From Novosphingobium sp. KA1 (lineage in GTDB: Bacteria; Pseudomonadota; Alphaproteobacteria; Sphingomonadales; Sphingomonadaceae): a stretch of 64,000 nucleotides of DNA. Shown one piece after another: positions 1-8,744 of this stretch. The stretch is taken from contig NZ_CP021247.1 of NCBI RefSeq assembly GCF_017309955.1, forward strand, positions 3,125,001 through 3,189,000. Reading direction: 5' to 3'. A model generated the notes under the pieces. It worked only from the letters and a program-made list of their open reading frames with translations, ran no database searches and was not told the DNA's origin. Every line of letters starts with the position of its first letter. The stretch's first letter is position 1. Position numbers and translations under genes: made by a program.

Positions 1-1
1 C

Positions 2-625
2 AACACCCAGCAGGGCTACAACTTCCGCGGCATCGATGACGTGTACAACGCGCTCTGCGGCGTGCTGGCGTCCAACCGGCTGCTGATGCTGCCCTTCGTT
101 GTCGATCAGAAGCGGGAAGAGCGCCAGTCCGCGAAGGGCGGCGTCCTCAACTACACGATCCTGACTGTCGACTTCAAACTGGTCTCGGCGCTGGACGGCT
201 CCAAGGACACCGTCCGCATGGTCGGCGAGGCCATGGATAGCGCCGACAAGAGCAGCAACAAGGCTCAGTCGGCGGCCATGAAGTACGCTGCGCTGCAGGT
301 CTTCATGATCCCGACCGAGGGCGACAACGACGCGGACGCGACGACGCACGATCTGGCACCTCGCCAGCAGCAGGAGGTGCGGCCGGTAAACACCGCGCAG
401 CTCTCCAAGCTCAAGATCATGCTCGATGCGCTCAAGCTGACTGAGGTCGAGTGGCTGCGCGCGTTCGGCGCCCCAAGCGGCGCGCTGCTTCACCAGCTCC
501 CCGAAGCCAAGTTCCGTGAGGCGGTCGACGACCTCGAACAGCGGATGGCCAACGCCGCGAAGCAGCAGAGCAACCGCTCCGGCGCTCAGTCCGGCGACCT
601 CACCGACGACCAAATTCCTTACTGA
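2..625 (+). CDS. ERF-family single-strand annealing protein (5' end outside window)
   Basis: Phage recombination protein of the ERF superfamily, which anneals single-stranded DNA during phage recombination. The frame is open from base 2 and the gene starts before the window. The first visible residues include YNFRGIDDVYNAL, the family signature, followed downstream by AMKYAALQVFMIP, the second conserved block. The last ~90 residues are a variable tail rich in Gln and charged residues, ending DDQIPY, which resembles an SSB-type acidic tip. A GTG at 41 could be mistaken for the start, but it lies inside the signature. It heads a run of co-oriented phage genes with SSB and NinB, consistent with a recombination module. 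The family call is secure; the full length is unknown. Confidence 0.88.
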   Translation, partial: NTQQGYNFRGIDDVYNALCGVLASNRLLMLPFVVDQKREERQSAKGGVLNYTILTVDFKLVSALDGSKDTVRMVGEAMDSADKSSNKAQSAAMKYAALQVFMIPTEGDNDADATTHDLAPRQQQEVRPVNTAQLSKLKIMLDALKLTEVEWLRAFGAPSGALLHQLPEAKFREAVDDLEQRMANAAKQQSNRSGAQSGDLTDDQIPY

Positions 626-636
626 GAGGACTTGCG

Positions 637-1818
637 ATGAACCGCGACGAATTCTGCACCCTGCTGGATCGCAAGGGCTACGTCTACGAAGTCACCGAAA
701 CCGGTGTGGAGGTGAAGAGCTTTCATAACGTCTACCTGAGCAGCCTGACCACGCTTCCCGAGGGCACCACGTTCTCGAACGGCGGCTACGTCGACCTGAG
801 CAGCCTGACCACGCTTCCCGAGGGCACCACGTTCTCGAACGGCGGCTACGTCGACCTGAGCAGCCTGACCACGCTTCCCGAGGGCACCACGTTCTCGAAC
901 GGCGGCTACGTCGACCTGGGCAGCCTGACCACGCTTCCCGAGGGCACCACGTTCTCGAACGGCGGCTACGTCGACCTGGGCAGCCTGACCACGCTTCCCG
1001 AGGGCACCACGTTCTCGAACGGCGGCAACGTCGACCTGAGCAGCCTGACCACGCTTCCCGAGGGCACCACGTTCTCGAACGGCGGCAACGTCTACCTGGG
1101 CAGCCTGACCACGCTTCCCGAGGGCACCACGTTCTCGAACGGCGGCAACGTCTACCTGGGCAGCCTGACCACGCTTCCCGAGGGCACCACGTTCTCGAAC
1201 GGCGGCAACGTCGACCTGAGCAGCCTGACCACGCTTCCCGAGGGCACCACGTTCTCGAACGGCGGCAACGTCGACCTGGGCAGCCTGACCACGCTTCCCG
1301 AGGGCACCACGTTCTCGAACGGCGGCAACGTCGACCTGGGCAGCCTGACCGACGAATACCAGACGTATCGCGGCCAGCGTATCCGTCTGAAGCGCGTTGA
1401 CGGCTTCACCATGCTGGTCCGCTCCGAGCGGATGGTCGGCGAGGTCGCGCTCTACAGCGCCGCATACTTCGGCGGTGGCGAACTGGCCGACCTCAAGGCC
1501 TGCTACGTCGCGCACCAGGGCGAGCATTTCGCCCACGGTTCGACCGTCGAGCAGGCGATGCGCGATCTCCGCTTCAAGGTGATGGAGCACGACTTCGACG
1601 AGGGCGAACTCGTCGATGAGATCAAGGCTCGCGGCACCGTCATGATCGAGGAATTCCGCCTTATCACCGGCGCCTGCGAAGAGGGAACCCGCCACGGCAT
1701 GGCTGAGGCTGGCCTTGATCCGGAGGCCAACGAACTCCCGCTCGCCACCGTCCTGAGCGCAGCTTTCGGCCACTACGGCGAACGCTTCAAGGCCCTGTTC
1801 CAGAAGGAAGCCGCCTGA
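637..1818 (+). CDS. Phage repeat protein with ten 20-residue LRR-like repeats
   Basis: A 393-aa protein of unknown function. Residues 1-30 form a short N-terminal region. Residues ~31-238 are about ten tandem 20-residue units, each with the invariant core SLTTLPEGTTFSN and a variable linker GG(Y/N)V(D/Y)L(S/G). This periodicity, with a LxxLPEG motif, suggests a solenoid of leucine-rich or beta-helix type. The C-terminal ~155 residues (from DEYQTYRGQ) are non-repetitive and end with a segment containing ITGACEEGTRHGM and GHYGERFKALF, which I recall as a conserved C-terminal domain of phage repeat proteins of varying repeat number. The start ATG follows the ERF stop by 11 bases, with GAGAGGA before it. 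Its role in the phage is not known; adhesion-like or protein-binding scaffolding is only a guess. Confidence 0.75.
   Translation: MNRDEFCTLLDRKGYVYEVTETGVEVKSFHNVYLSSLTTLPEGTTFSNGGYVDLSSLTTLPEGTTFSNGGYVDLSSLTTLPEGTTFSNGGYVDLGSLTTLPEGTTFSNGGYVDLGSLTTLPEGTTFSNGGNVDLSSLTTLPEGTTFSNGGNVYLGSLTTLPEGTTFSNGGNVYLGSLTTLPEGTTFSNGGNVDLSSLTTLPEGTTFSNGGNVDLGSLTTLPEGTTFSNGGNVDLGSLTDEYQTYRGQRIRLKRVDGFTMLVRSERMVGEVALYSAAYFGGGELADLKACYVAHQGEHFAHGSTVEQAMRDLRFKVMEHDFDEGELVDEIKARGTVMIEEFRLITGACEEGTRHGMAEAGLDPEANELPLATVLSAAFGHYGERFKALFQKEAA
727..1350 (+). repeat. 60-bp tandem repeat array, ~10.4 copies
   Basis: The same 60-base unit repeats in frame about ten times. The 41-base core encoding the SLTTLPEGTTFSN part is identical in every copy, including third codon positions. 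Variation is confined to a few bases in the linker (TAC/AAC, GAC/TAC and AGC/GGC codons). Such identity indicates recent duplication or homogenisation by recombination. As 60 is divisible by 3, copy-number changes keep the frame open. Confidence 0.97.
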
Positions 1819-2819
1819 TGACCACCACCATCTACAAGTCGAGCAGCGGCGAAAAGTTGATCGCCGATATGCCGCTCTCGTATGCGAAAAACGCGGTGAA
1901 CAAGCTGATCCGCACCGAGCCTGGCCGCATCGCGGAGATCGACGCCCTGCAGGCGCATGTCGATAAGCTTTCCGCCGAGGCCGAAGCGAAGGCGCTGGCA
2001 GGCAACGACGACGCGAACCCTCGCGCCGTTATCGGTGGGAACAACCCTCCCGAAGAAACCCCGGCGCCGAAGCTTGAGGGCCGCGCGGCCATTGAAGCTC
2101 ACGCCGACGATCTGCTGACCGAGGCTGCGAACTGGGCTGACGGTGTCGCGATCGAGAACGAAGGGCAGGCGGCCAAGGTCGGCACACTGCACCGCTCGCT
2201 TCAGGAAGTCGCTGGTCTGGTCAACAAGCAGGCCGACGATGAAAAGCGCCCCCTGAACGATGCGGTCAACGAGATCGCCAAGTGGCAGAACGGCTACACC
2301 GCCAAGGCTGGCATGAAGACGATCCCTGCGGGTTCGCTCACCAAGGCCATTGCGGCAACCGGCAGGCTCTCGGCTGCGTGGCTCCAGAAGCTCGACGATG
2401 AGCGGAAGCAGCGAGAGAAGGCCGCCGCAGATGCCGCATTCGCGGCCGCGCAAGAGGCTATGGCTCTTCGCACCGAGGCGAAGGAAACCACCGACCTGGC
2501 TGTCATGGACCGCGCGGAGGACGCACTTGCAGGTGCCAAGGCCCTGCTGCGCGAGGCCGAGGTGGTCTCGAAGGAAAAGGTCCGCGTCGAAGCTGGCGAA
2601 GGTCAGCGCGCGATGACGTTGCGCACCATCTACCACGCCGAGCTGATCGATGCCCCGAATAGCTACGCGCTCGCCTACGGCCACTACAAGCAGAACCCTG
2701 AGTTCATGGCCGAATTCCATGGGCTGATCCAGCGGTGGGCGACCCGTGACGCCCGCGTCGAGGCGACCCGCGTTCGCGGCATTCCTGGCTTCAAAATTCG
2801 CGAAGAGAAGGTCGTTTAA
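1818..2819 (+). CDS. Conserved phage protein with central coiled coil
   Basis: A 333-aa protein I cannot assign a function to. It starts at an ATG overlapping the previous stop (TGATG), so the two genes are translationally coupled. The N-terminal third has an IGGNNPPEE motif often seen in alphaproteobacterial phage proteins. The middle (~residues 90-265) is strongly helical, rich in Ala, Glu and Lys, and probably a coiled coil. The C-terminus (RTIYHAELID, later IPGFKIREEKVV) resembles the conserved end of phage proteins located beside recombination genes. Its position between the ERF and SSB genes suggests a role in the phage DNA recombination/replication module, but that is inferred from context only. 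Confidence 0.65.
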   Translation: MTTTIYKSSSGEKLIADMPLSYAKNAVNKLIRTEPGRIAEIDALQAHVDKLSAEAEAKALAGNDDANPRAVIGGNNPPEETPAPKLEGRAAIEAHADDLLTEAANWADGVAIENEGQAAKVGTLHRSLQEVAGLVNKQADDEKRPLNDAVNEIAKWQNGYTAKAGMKTIPAGSLTKAIAATGRLSAAWLQKLDDERKQREKAAADAAFAAAQEAMALRTEAKETTDLAVMDRAEDALAGAKALLREAEVVSKEKVRVEAGEGQRAMTLRTIYHAELIDAPNSYALAYGHYKQNPEFMAEFHGLIQRWATRDARVEATRVRGIPGFKIREEKVV

Positions 2820-2822
2820 TCC

Positions 2823-3377
2823 ATGTCCGACATCAACATCTGCACCTTCACCGGACGCCTCGGTGCTGACCCGGAAGTCAAGAGCTTCCAGTCAGGAGGC
2901 CGCATCTGCACCATGCGGATGGCCGTCGGTTCTCAGTGGAAAGACCGGGAATCGGGCGAACGCCGTGAACGTACCGAATGGGTATCTGTCGTCATCCAGA
3001 ACGACGGCCTGATCGGCGTGGCCGAGCGCTTCCTTCGCAAGGGCAGCCGCATCGCCATCAGCGGCGAGCAGCGCACCCGTAAATGGCAATCGCAGGATGG
3101 CAGCGACAGGTATTCGACCGAGATCGTGCTGACCTCGTTTGGCGGCACCCTGACCATGCTGGATAGCAAGCCGGATGGAGACGGGCAGGGCGGTCGCCAG
3201 CAGCATCGCGGCAACGGCCAGCGTGACGGAGACGGACGCGGCGGAGAACGCAGCACCGGCCGTTGGGCTGACGGAAGCACGGGTGACAAGAACGTCTACA
3301 ATGGCCGTAGCGGATGGGCCGATGATCGTGGTGGTGGCGCTTGGGGCAATGACCTCGACGACGACATCGAGTTCTGA
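2823..3377 (+). CDS. ssb: Single-stranded DNA-binding protein (phage)
   Basis: 184-aa SSB. Residues 1-110 are the OB-fold: NICTFTGRLGADPEV at the start, then TEWVSVVIQND and FLRKGSRIAISGEQRTRKW, all at the positions expected for the family. Residues ~115-175 are a Gly/Arg/Asp-rich flexible linker. The tail ends DDDIEF, a slight variant of the usual DDIPF acidic tip that recruits partner proteins. It sits three bases after the preceding gene and shares the ERF/NinB neighbourhood, so it most likely coats phage single strands for the annealing protein. It is distinct from the host chromosomal ssb, which is not in this window. Confidence 0.93.
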   Translation: MSDINICTFTGRLGADPEVKSFQSGGRICTMRMAVGSQWKDRESGERRERTEWVSVVIQNDGLIGVAERFLRKGSRIAISGEQRTRKWQSQDGSDRYSTEIVLTSFGGTLTMLDSKPDGDGQGGRQQHRGNGQRDGDGRGGERSTGRWADGSTGDKNVYNGRSGWADDRGGGAWGNDLDDDIEF

Positions 3378-3388
3378 GGAGGCGCGCG

Positions 3389-3775
3389 ATGGCACTCCCA
3401 CCCCGCAAGTTCAAAGATCCCGCGCCCAAGAAGGAGCGCCGCTCTGGTCGCTGGAAGTCGCAGGCTCACCTGTCGTTCGTCCGGTCGTTCCATTGTGCTT
3501 GGCCGGGTTGCCAGCGCGCACCCGTGGAAGCGGCGCACGTTCGCATCGGCAGCGGGGCAGGCATGTCGCAGAAGCCGGACGATTGGCGCGCGGTGCCGCT
3601 TTGCGGCCGCGACCTCGACTTCATCGGTCACCACCAGCAGCAGCACCAGATCGGCGAGCAGTCGTTCTGGCGCGCCTACCAGGCGGCATCCGGCCAGTCC
3701 GTAGAGCAGCTGATCGAGAGCCTCTGCAATGCATCGCCGCGCCGCCAGCAAATCAGGGAGCACCGCAATGGCTAA
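3389..3775 (+). CDS. Small zinc-finger/HNH-like phage nuclease candidate (DUF968-like)
   Basis: 128-aa basic protein. It carries CAWPGCQRAPVEAAHVR, then GMSQKPDDW, then PLCGRD and a HHQQQHQIGE segment. This pattern of paired Cys, a His-Val-Arg and later Cys/His residues is that of small phage DUF968/HNH-type proteins, some of which are thought to act as junction or structure-specific nucleases. Metal binding by the Cys pair and the His residues is an inference. The ATG is preceded by GAGGAGG, a strong ribosome binding site, and the 3' end overlaps the next gene by eight bases. Function in recombination is plausible from neighbours; no activity can be read from sequence alone. Confidence 0.7.
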   Translation: MALPPRKFKDPAPKKERRSGRWKSQAHLSFVRSFHCAWPGCQRAPVEAAHVRIGSGAGMSQKPDDWRAVPLCGRDLDFIGHHQQQHQIGEQSFWRAYQAASGQSVEQLIESLCNASPRRQQIREHRNG

Positions 3776-4286
3776 GCCTGTGTCGATGGCATTCAAGGAC
3801 ATGTCGTGTTCGAAGCGGTGCGAGAACTGCGGCAACCCATTCTATCGCGATAAGCGAAACACCCGTGCCTACTGGCAAAAGGCGAGGTTCTGCTCGCGCG
3901 AGTGCTTCGGCGCATTCGATGCTCGTCGCAAGGTCGAGACCCGACTGCCTTTCGAGCAGGATTTTCTGCGCTGGTTTTTGCAGGGCGATGGCTGCTGGGA
4001 ATGGACCGGCGCCATCGATCGCGATGGTTACGGCATCTTCTCGTACGCCGGTAAGACTTATCGCGCGCACCGGGCCGCCATGCAACTCGATGGCCGTGAC
4101 CCAGGCGACATGATGGCGTGCCATCACTGCGACAACCCGGTGTGCGTCCGGGCCGACCATCTCTTTGCCGGCACCAACGCTGACAACATGCAGGACATGG
4201 TGGCGAAGGGCCGGAACCCCAATCGCTTCGGCGCCAAAAACCCGAATTTCAAGCACGGCAGAACAGCAAAGGGGATGACGCTGTGA
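3768..4286 (+). CDS. HNH endonuclease (homing-type)
   Basis: About 172 aa from the ATG at 3768, chosen because AGGGAG lies seven bases upstream and because it overlaps the previous stop. An in-frame ATG at 3729 is the alternative. The N-terminal half has a Cys4 zinc motif (CENCGNPF...FCSRECF). The C-terminal half has the HNH_3 signature: CWEWTG, DGYGIF, YRAHRAA, CHHCDNPVCVRADHLFAG and NMQDMVAKGRN. Free-standing nucleases of this type are frequent intruders in phage genomes and cut phage DNA to promote their own spread. It lies between a nuclease candidate and ninB and could be cargo rather than an essential phage function. Confidence 0.85.
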   Translation: MAKPVSMAFKDMSCSKRCENCGNPFYRDKRNTRAYWQKARFCSRECFGAFDARRKVETRLPFEQDFLRWFLQGDGCWEWTGAIDRDGYGIFSYAGKTYRAHRAAMQLDGRDPGDMMACHHCDNPVCVRADHLFAGTNADNMQDMVAKGRNPNRFGAKNPNFKHGRTAKGMTL

Positions 4287-4681
4287 GCGGACAAACCATC
4301 ATTCTGGCGCACCCGGTGGCCCGCGCTCGCGCCCACCGCCTGATCGACTTAGCTCCCGACCGGGCAACCGTCACGATCAAGGCAGAGGCGCGCAGCAGCC
4401 AGGCCAACGCGAAGATGTGGGCAATGCTGTCCGACATTGCCCGCGCCAAGCCGCAGGGTCGTGTGCTCAGCACTGAAGTTTGGAAATCGCTCTTCATGAA
4501 TGCCGCCGGGTTCACCTGCACCTTCGAGCCCACGCTCGATGGGCGCGGCGTGATCCCTCTCGGCTTCAAGTCGAGCCGCCTCAACAAGGCCGAGTTCTCG
4601 GATCTGATCGAGGCAATCCACTGCTTCGCTGCCGAGCACGGCATCGAGTTCACTGATCCCATCGAAAGGAAAGCTGCGTGA
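4283..4681 (+). CDS. ninB: NinB-family recombination protein
   Basis: 132 aa, starting at a GTG that overlaps the preceding TGA (GTGA). It matches the NinB (lambda Orf) family: EARSSQANAKMWAMLSDIA near the middle, EVWKSLF, then PLGFKSSRLNKAEFSDLIE and AAEHGIEF near the end. In lambda the protein is a recombination mediator that helps load annealing/recombination proteins onto SSB-coated DNA. This fits the ERF and SSB genes a few kilobases upstream. Length agrees with the family. The call rests on motif order and is confident at family level. Confidence 0.85.
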   Translation: MSGQTIILAHPVARARAHRLIDLAPDRATVTIKAEARSSQANAKMWAMLSDIARAKPQGRVLSTEVWKSLFMNAAGFTCTFEPTLDGRGVIPLGFKSSRLNKAEFSDLIEAIHCFAAEHGIEFTDPIERKAA

Positions 4682-5346
4682 TCGACACCCTGACCAACCT
4701 CATCAGCGCAGCCGTCACTGCCAAGATGACGCCCGACTTCATCGAGAAGGAGGTGAACAGCCGCGTCGAAAAGCTGATCGTGGAGAGCGTCGACCGCGCT
4801 CTGCGCAGCTACAGCGACACCGGCAAGCTCATCGAAAAGGCTGTCGAAGACGCCCTGCGCGTCGATCATCTGGACCTGCCCTCATACGGCGCGATCGTCA
4901 CTCAGATGCTGAAAACTCAAATCGAGGCGCGGGTGGCGACGCTGGTTGCCGGCCGACTTGCAGCGGACATGGATGAACTGCTGGGGTTAGCGCCGAAGGA
5001 AGTGAAGCTATCCGAGATCGCCGACCTGATGCGAGAGCATCATGAGGGCGAAGGGTACGGTCCTGTCATCACCGTAATCGTTGAACACAACGAATACGGC
5101 TCGGCCTGGCTGTACCTTGACGAGGAAGCTCATCACGAGCGCCGCGACAAGTACAAGTGCAAGCACAGCATTTTGGTCGGCAGAGACGGCGTGATTTCGT
5201 CAGCGCGCACCGCAGATCGCGATGTCAGCAAGGGCTGGATTGGCCGTGCTCACGGACTTGAGCAGAAGCTGCGCGCCTATGTGGCCTGCGGGACGAAGAT
5301 CATCCTCGACGAGGACGACGTCGTAACCTCGGTCGGCGATTACTGA
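4678..5346 (+). CDS. Hypothetical phage protein
   Basis: 222-aa protein of unknown function, starting at a GTG in a GTGA overlap with ninB. The N-terminal ~110 residues are helical with heptad-like spacing ([23 protein letters not shown]). The C-terminal ~100 residues look like a small alpha/beta domain with several aromatic and charged residues ([31 protein letters not shown]). No catalytic motif is visible. Codon use resembles the neighbouring phage genes, and translational coupling on both sides argues that it is real. Confidence 0.6.
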   Translation: MIDTLTNLISAAVTAKMTPDFIEKEVNSRVEKLIVESVDRALRSYSDTGKLIEKAVEDALRVDHLDLPSYGAIVTQMLKTQIEARVATLVAGRLAADMDELLGLAPKEVKLSEIADLMREHHEGEGYGPVITVIVEHNEYGSAWLYLDEEAHHERRDKYKCKHSILVGRDGVISSARTADRDVSKGWIGRAHGLEQKLRAYVACGTKIILDEDDVVTSVGDY

Positions 5347-5348
5347 CC

Positions 5349-5582
5349 ATGGCCGAGAACAGCGCAATCGAGTGGACCCACCACACCTTCAACCCGTGGA
5401 TCGGCTGCACCAAGGTCGGACCCGGCTGCGACAATTGCTATGCTGCCGATCTCGCCACGGTGCGCCTCGGCGTGAAGTGGGGTGCTGGCGCTGAGCACTC
5501 CGGCCTCATCTCCCGAGAGAAGTACAATCACATCTGCGAGAACATCAGGGCTCGAGATGCTGTGCGGAGCGCCATGGCATGA
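5349..5582 (+). pseudogene. Truncated DUF5131 (phage Gp37/Gp68-like) protein
   Basis: 77 aa. The first ~46 residues, including [18 protein letters not shown] and PGCDNCYA, are the N-terminus of the DUF5131/phage Gp37-Gp68 family, which normally runs to about 230-300 aa and carries a Cys-rich motif thought to bind a metal or cluster. After KWGAG the sequence no longer resembles the family and stops where the helicase-methyltransferase gene begins, overlapping its start. The rest of the domain has been lost, so this is probably a remnant, although a short functional product cannot be excluded. Confidence 0.6.
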
Positions 5583-8188
5583 TGCAGCAGGACTATCGGG
5601 CCTTTCTCGAAGCGAAGGCGCCATTGGCTCAGCCGGCCGGGCTGCCGTGCGCTCTGGATGATGTCCCCACGCACCTGAAGACGGGCGAGAAGATTAGGCC
5701 GCACCAGCGCGCTATCATCCGCTGGGCGGTCGAGGGCGGGCGTCGCGCGCTTTTCGAGGCGTTCGGCCTGGGTAAGTCGATCCAGCAGCTGCTGATCCTC
5801 GACATCGTCCTCGACAAGCTCGAGGCCGCGCGGCGCGGGGCTGATGGCCCTGCCGTGCCGATCATGGGCCTTATCGTCGCCCCGCTCGGCGTGCGCCGCG
5901 AGTTCATCGCCGACGCCAAGAAGCTCGGCATTCCGTTGCACTTCGTGAAGTCTGACGCTGAGATCGACGAGATCGGGGACAGCTGCGGCCTTTACCTGAC
6001 CAACTACGAGAGCGTGCGCGACGGCAAGATCGACGTATCCCGGTTCACGGCCGTCAGCCTGGATGAGGCAAGCGTGCTGCGCTCCTATGGCTCGAAGACC
6101 TTCCAAGAGTTCCTGCCGCTGTTCGAAGCGGTCCCGTACCGCTTCGTAGCGACGGCCACCCCAAGCCCGAACCGCTACAAGGAACTGATCCACTATGCCG
6201 GCTTCCTCGGCATCATGGATACCGGGCAGGCCCTGACCCGCTTCTTCCAGCGCAACAGTGAGAAAGCGAACGACCTCAACCTGTACCCGCATAAGGAAGA
6301 CGAGTTCTGGCTGTGGGTGAACAGCTGGTCTGTTTTCCTGCAGCGCCCAAGCGACCTCGGTTTCAGCGATGACGGCTACGACCTGCCCGAGATGATCGTG
6401 CGGTGGCACGAGGTGAAGACGGACATCTCCGGCGGCGGGGAGACCGACAACTTCGGCCAAGCGGCGCTCTTCCGCGACAAGGCTGTCGGCGTTGTGGGCG
6501 CCAGCCGCGAGAAGCGGCGCACCCTCGATGCACGTATCGCCAAGGTTGGCGAGATCATGGCCGAGGATCCTGCAGACCATTACCTGCTGTGGCACGACCT
6601 CGAGGATGAGCGCCGCGCGCTGGAGAAGCTGGACGGCGTAGAGGCGGTCTATGGAGCGCAGGACCTCGATGATCGCGAGGAGATTGTGCGCCGGTTCGCC
6701 GACGGCGAGCTTTCGCGCCTTGCTGCAAAGCCTGTGATGCTGGGCAGCGGCGCGAACCTGCAGCGCCATTGCCACCGCGCCATCTTCGCGGGCGTTGGCT
6801 TCAAGTTCAACGACTTCATCCAGGCGATCCACCGCATCTACCGGTTCCTGCAATCGGGGCAGGTCGTGATCGACATCATCTATGCCGAAACCGAAGACGC
6901 GGTCCGACGTGAACTGCTCGCCAAGTGGCAGCGCGACGAAGAGATGAAGGCCCGCATGTCGGAGATCATCCGCAAGTATGGCCTCAACCACGCCGCTGCC
7001 GCAGACGCCATGAAAAGGAGCATCGGAGTGGAACGGACGGAAACCACCGGCGCCGGCTGGACGCTGGCGCATAACGACTGCGTCGAAGAGGCGCGGTTGC
7101 TCGAAGAGGGATCGCTGGACCTGATCGTCACGTCGATCCCATTCAGCAACCACTACGAGTATACGCCCAGCTACAACGACTTCGGCCACACTGACGACGA
7201 TGCGCACTTTTTCGCGCAGATGGACTTCCTGACGCCGGAACTGCTGCGCGCACTTGCACCCGGCCGTCTCGCCTGCGTCCACGTGAAGGACCGGATCCTG
7301 TTCGGGAACGTGACCGGCGAGGGCGTGCCGACGGTGAACCCGTTCCACGCCGATTGCATCATGCATTACCGGCGGCACGGCTTCCAGTACATGGGCATGA
7401 TCCACGTCAACACCGACGTGGTCCGGGAGAACAACCAGACCTATCGCCTGTCCTACAGCGAGATGCTGAAGGACGGCACGAAGATGGGCGTCGGCTCCCC
7501 GGAGTATGTCCTGCTGATGCGTAAACCGCAGAGCGACCGCAGCCGGGGCTATGCTGACCGTCCGGTGCGCAAGTCGGCGGAGGATTACAGCCTCGCCAAG
7601 TGGCAGATCGACGCGCATGCCTTCTGGCGATCGAGCGGCGAACGCCTGGCAATGCCGCCCGAGCTCGCGGAAGCTGCCGAGCACTTCGGCGAGATGGGCG
7701 TGGGACCGCTGGTCAAGGCGTTCATGCAGGGCACGCGCGGGATGATCTATGACTTCGACGCGCACGTTGCGATCGGGGAGCACATCGAGGCGCGCGAGAA
7801 GAACGACACCCGCGGTCACCTTCCGCGCACCTTCATGAGCCTGGCGCCCGGTGCGCACGATCCTGACACCTGGGACGATGTCGTGAGGATGCGCACGCTA
7901 AATGCCGAACAGGTGGCGAAGGGCCGGGAGAAGCACGTCTGCCCACTGCAGTTCGACATCGTCGACCGGCTGATCGATCGGTTCAGCATGGAAGGCGATC
8001 TCGTCTACGATCCCTTCTGCGGTCTGGGCACCGTACCCATGCGGGCGCTTCTGAAGGGCCGGCGCGGGGCGGGCAGCGAGCTCAACCCGGACTACTACGC
8101 CCACAGCATCCGATACCTGCAGGAGGCGGAAGCGCAGGCGGCCGTGCCTACGCTCTTCGGCTTGCTCGGCTTGGAGGATGTAGCATGA
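5579..8188 (+). CDS. Helicase-DNA methyltransferase fusion protein (phage)
   Basis: 869-aa two-part protein. Residues ~35-450 are an SF2/SNF2-type helicase: Walker A FGLGKS (62-67), motif II LDEAS (161-165), motif III-like TATPSP (192-197) and motif [10 protein letters not shown] (415-422). Residues ~500-869 are an amino-methyltransferase with beta-class motif order: motif IV TSIPF (518-522) comes before the AdoMet motif DPFCGLGT (811-818). TSIPF departs from the usual (D/N/S)PP(Y/F) but keeps the Pro-Phe. Base specificity (N6-adenine or N4-cytosine) cannot be read. No restriction nuclease is adjacent, so it may be an orphan modifying enzyme protecting phage DNA, or a helicase-coupled antirestriction factor. 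Start codon is the first of two adjacent ATGs. Confidence 0.82.
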   Translation: MMQQDYRAFLEAKAPLAQPAGLPCALDDVPTHLKTGEKIRPHQRAIIRWAVEGGRRALFEAFGLGKSIQQLLILDIVLDKLEAARRGADGPAVPIMGLIVAPLGVRREFIADAKKLGIPLHFVKSDAEIDEIGDSCGLYLTNYESVRDGKIDVSRFTAVSLDEASVLRSYGSKTFQEFLPLFEAVPYRFVATATPSPNRYKELIHYAGFLGIMDTGQALTRFFQRNSEKANDLNLYPHKEDEFWLWVNSWSVFLQRPSDLGFSDDGYDLPEMIVRWHEVKTDISGGGETDNFGQAALFRDKAVGVVGASREKRRTLDARIAKVGEIMAEDPADHYLLWHDLEDERRALEKLDGVEAVYGAQDLDDREEIVRRFADGELSRLAAKPVMLGSGANLQRHCHRAIFAGVGFKFNDFIQAIHRIYRFLQSGQVVIDIIYAETEDAVRRELLAKWQRDEEMKARMSEIIRKYGLNHAAAADAMKRSIGVERTETTGAGWTLAHNDCVEEARLLEEGSLDLIVTSIPFSNHYEYTPSYNDFGHTDDDAHFFAQMDFLTPELLRALAPGRLACVHVKDRILFGNVTGEGVPTVNPFHADCIMHYRRHGFQYMGMIHVNTDVVRENNQTYRLSYSEMLKDGTKMGVGSPEYVLLMRKPQSDRSRGYADRPVRKSAEDYSLAKWQIDAHAFWRSSGERLAMPPELAEAAEHFGEMGVGPLVKAFMQGTRGMIYDFDAHVAIGEHIEAREKNDTRGHLPRTFMSLAPGAHDPDTWDDVVRMRTLNAEQVAKGREKHVCPLQFDIVDRLIDRFSMEGDLVYDPFCGLGTVPMRALLKGRRGAGSELNPDYYAHSIRYLQEAEAQAAVPTLFGLLGLEDVA

Positions 8189-8508
8189 GCATGGAAGAAC
8201 GCTTGGCGGACTGGACCCCGGCCGCCCTCATCGAGTTCATCGCCAAGGTGTCCGAGGACATGGCGCGGCAGGCGGGCGTCGGCGGCCGGGAGACGGCCGG
8301 GGCGATCATCTCCTATCTCGCCCTCAAGCCGGAGCACATCGAGCCGTTCCTGAACGGTGGCGTGAGCGAGCTTCCGAGCGAGTGGATTGATGGCGGCCGG
8401 CTGACCTGGCACGGAAACAATGGGCAGATCGTCCATCCCGATCAGGTGCGCGAGGCACGCGAGGCGCGGCGCGCGCGGGAGACGTCCGTGGGGAGGGCAT
8501 TGGCATGA
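8185..8508 (+). CDS. Hypothetical phage protein
   Basis: 107 aa, starting at an ATG inside an ATGA overlap with the methyltransferase gene. No recognisable domain. The N-terminal ~60 residues look helical (AALIEFIAKVSEDMARQAG). The C-terminus is highly charged (REAREARRARETS). Short length, coupling on both sides and similar composition to neighbours indicate a real early-region phage gene. Confidence 0.55.
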   Translation: MSMEERLADWTPAALIEFIAKVSEDMARQAGVGGRETAGAIISYLALKPEHIEPFLNGGVSELPSEWIDGGRLTWHGNNGQIVHPDQVREAREARRARETSVGRALA

Positions 8509-8744
8509 CGATCGCTCGCTGGCCCGCCATGATGAAGCGCAAGACCGCGGCTGAATACTGCGACATGTCGGAGGCTGCCTTCGAGCGGGAGATCATCGCC
8601 GGGCGCCTGCCCGCCGGGATCACATTCGGAGGACGTGAGCATTGGAGCAAGGAGGCGCTTGATGCGGCGTTCGCCCGACTGTCCGGCGAAATCGTTCCGG
8701 ACTACCGCCGGAAGCTGAGAGGGGAATATGGCAAAGCTGCCTAA
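8505..8744 (+). CDS. AlpA/excisionase-like helix-turn-helix protein
   Basis: 79-aa protein with a MerR-like winged helix: KRKTAAEYCDMSEAAFEREIIAG (helix-turn-helix, residues ~11-33), then a wing with FGGREHWSKEALDAAF. This is the pattern of AlpA- and Xis-type proteins that bend DNA at attachment sites or regulate phage genes. It overlaps the downstream integrase gene by 17 bases, the classical xis-int arrangement, so it is the best candidate for the recombination directionality factor. It overlaps the upstream gene by four bases. Confidence 0.72.
   Translation: MTIARWPAMMKRKTAAEYCDMSEAAFEREIIAGRLPAGITFGGREHWSKEALDAAFARLSGEIVPDYRRKLRGEYGKAA

Noticed and set aside
727..1350. CRISPR-like array
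   Set aside because: Repeats are contiguous, in frame and without unique spacers.
619..1773. Long open frame on the minus strand across the 60-bp repeats
   Set aside because: The repeat length is a multiple of three, so any stop-free frame in one copy stays open in all. The encoded repeat is not protein-like and overlaps a well-supported + gene.
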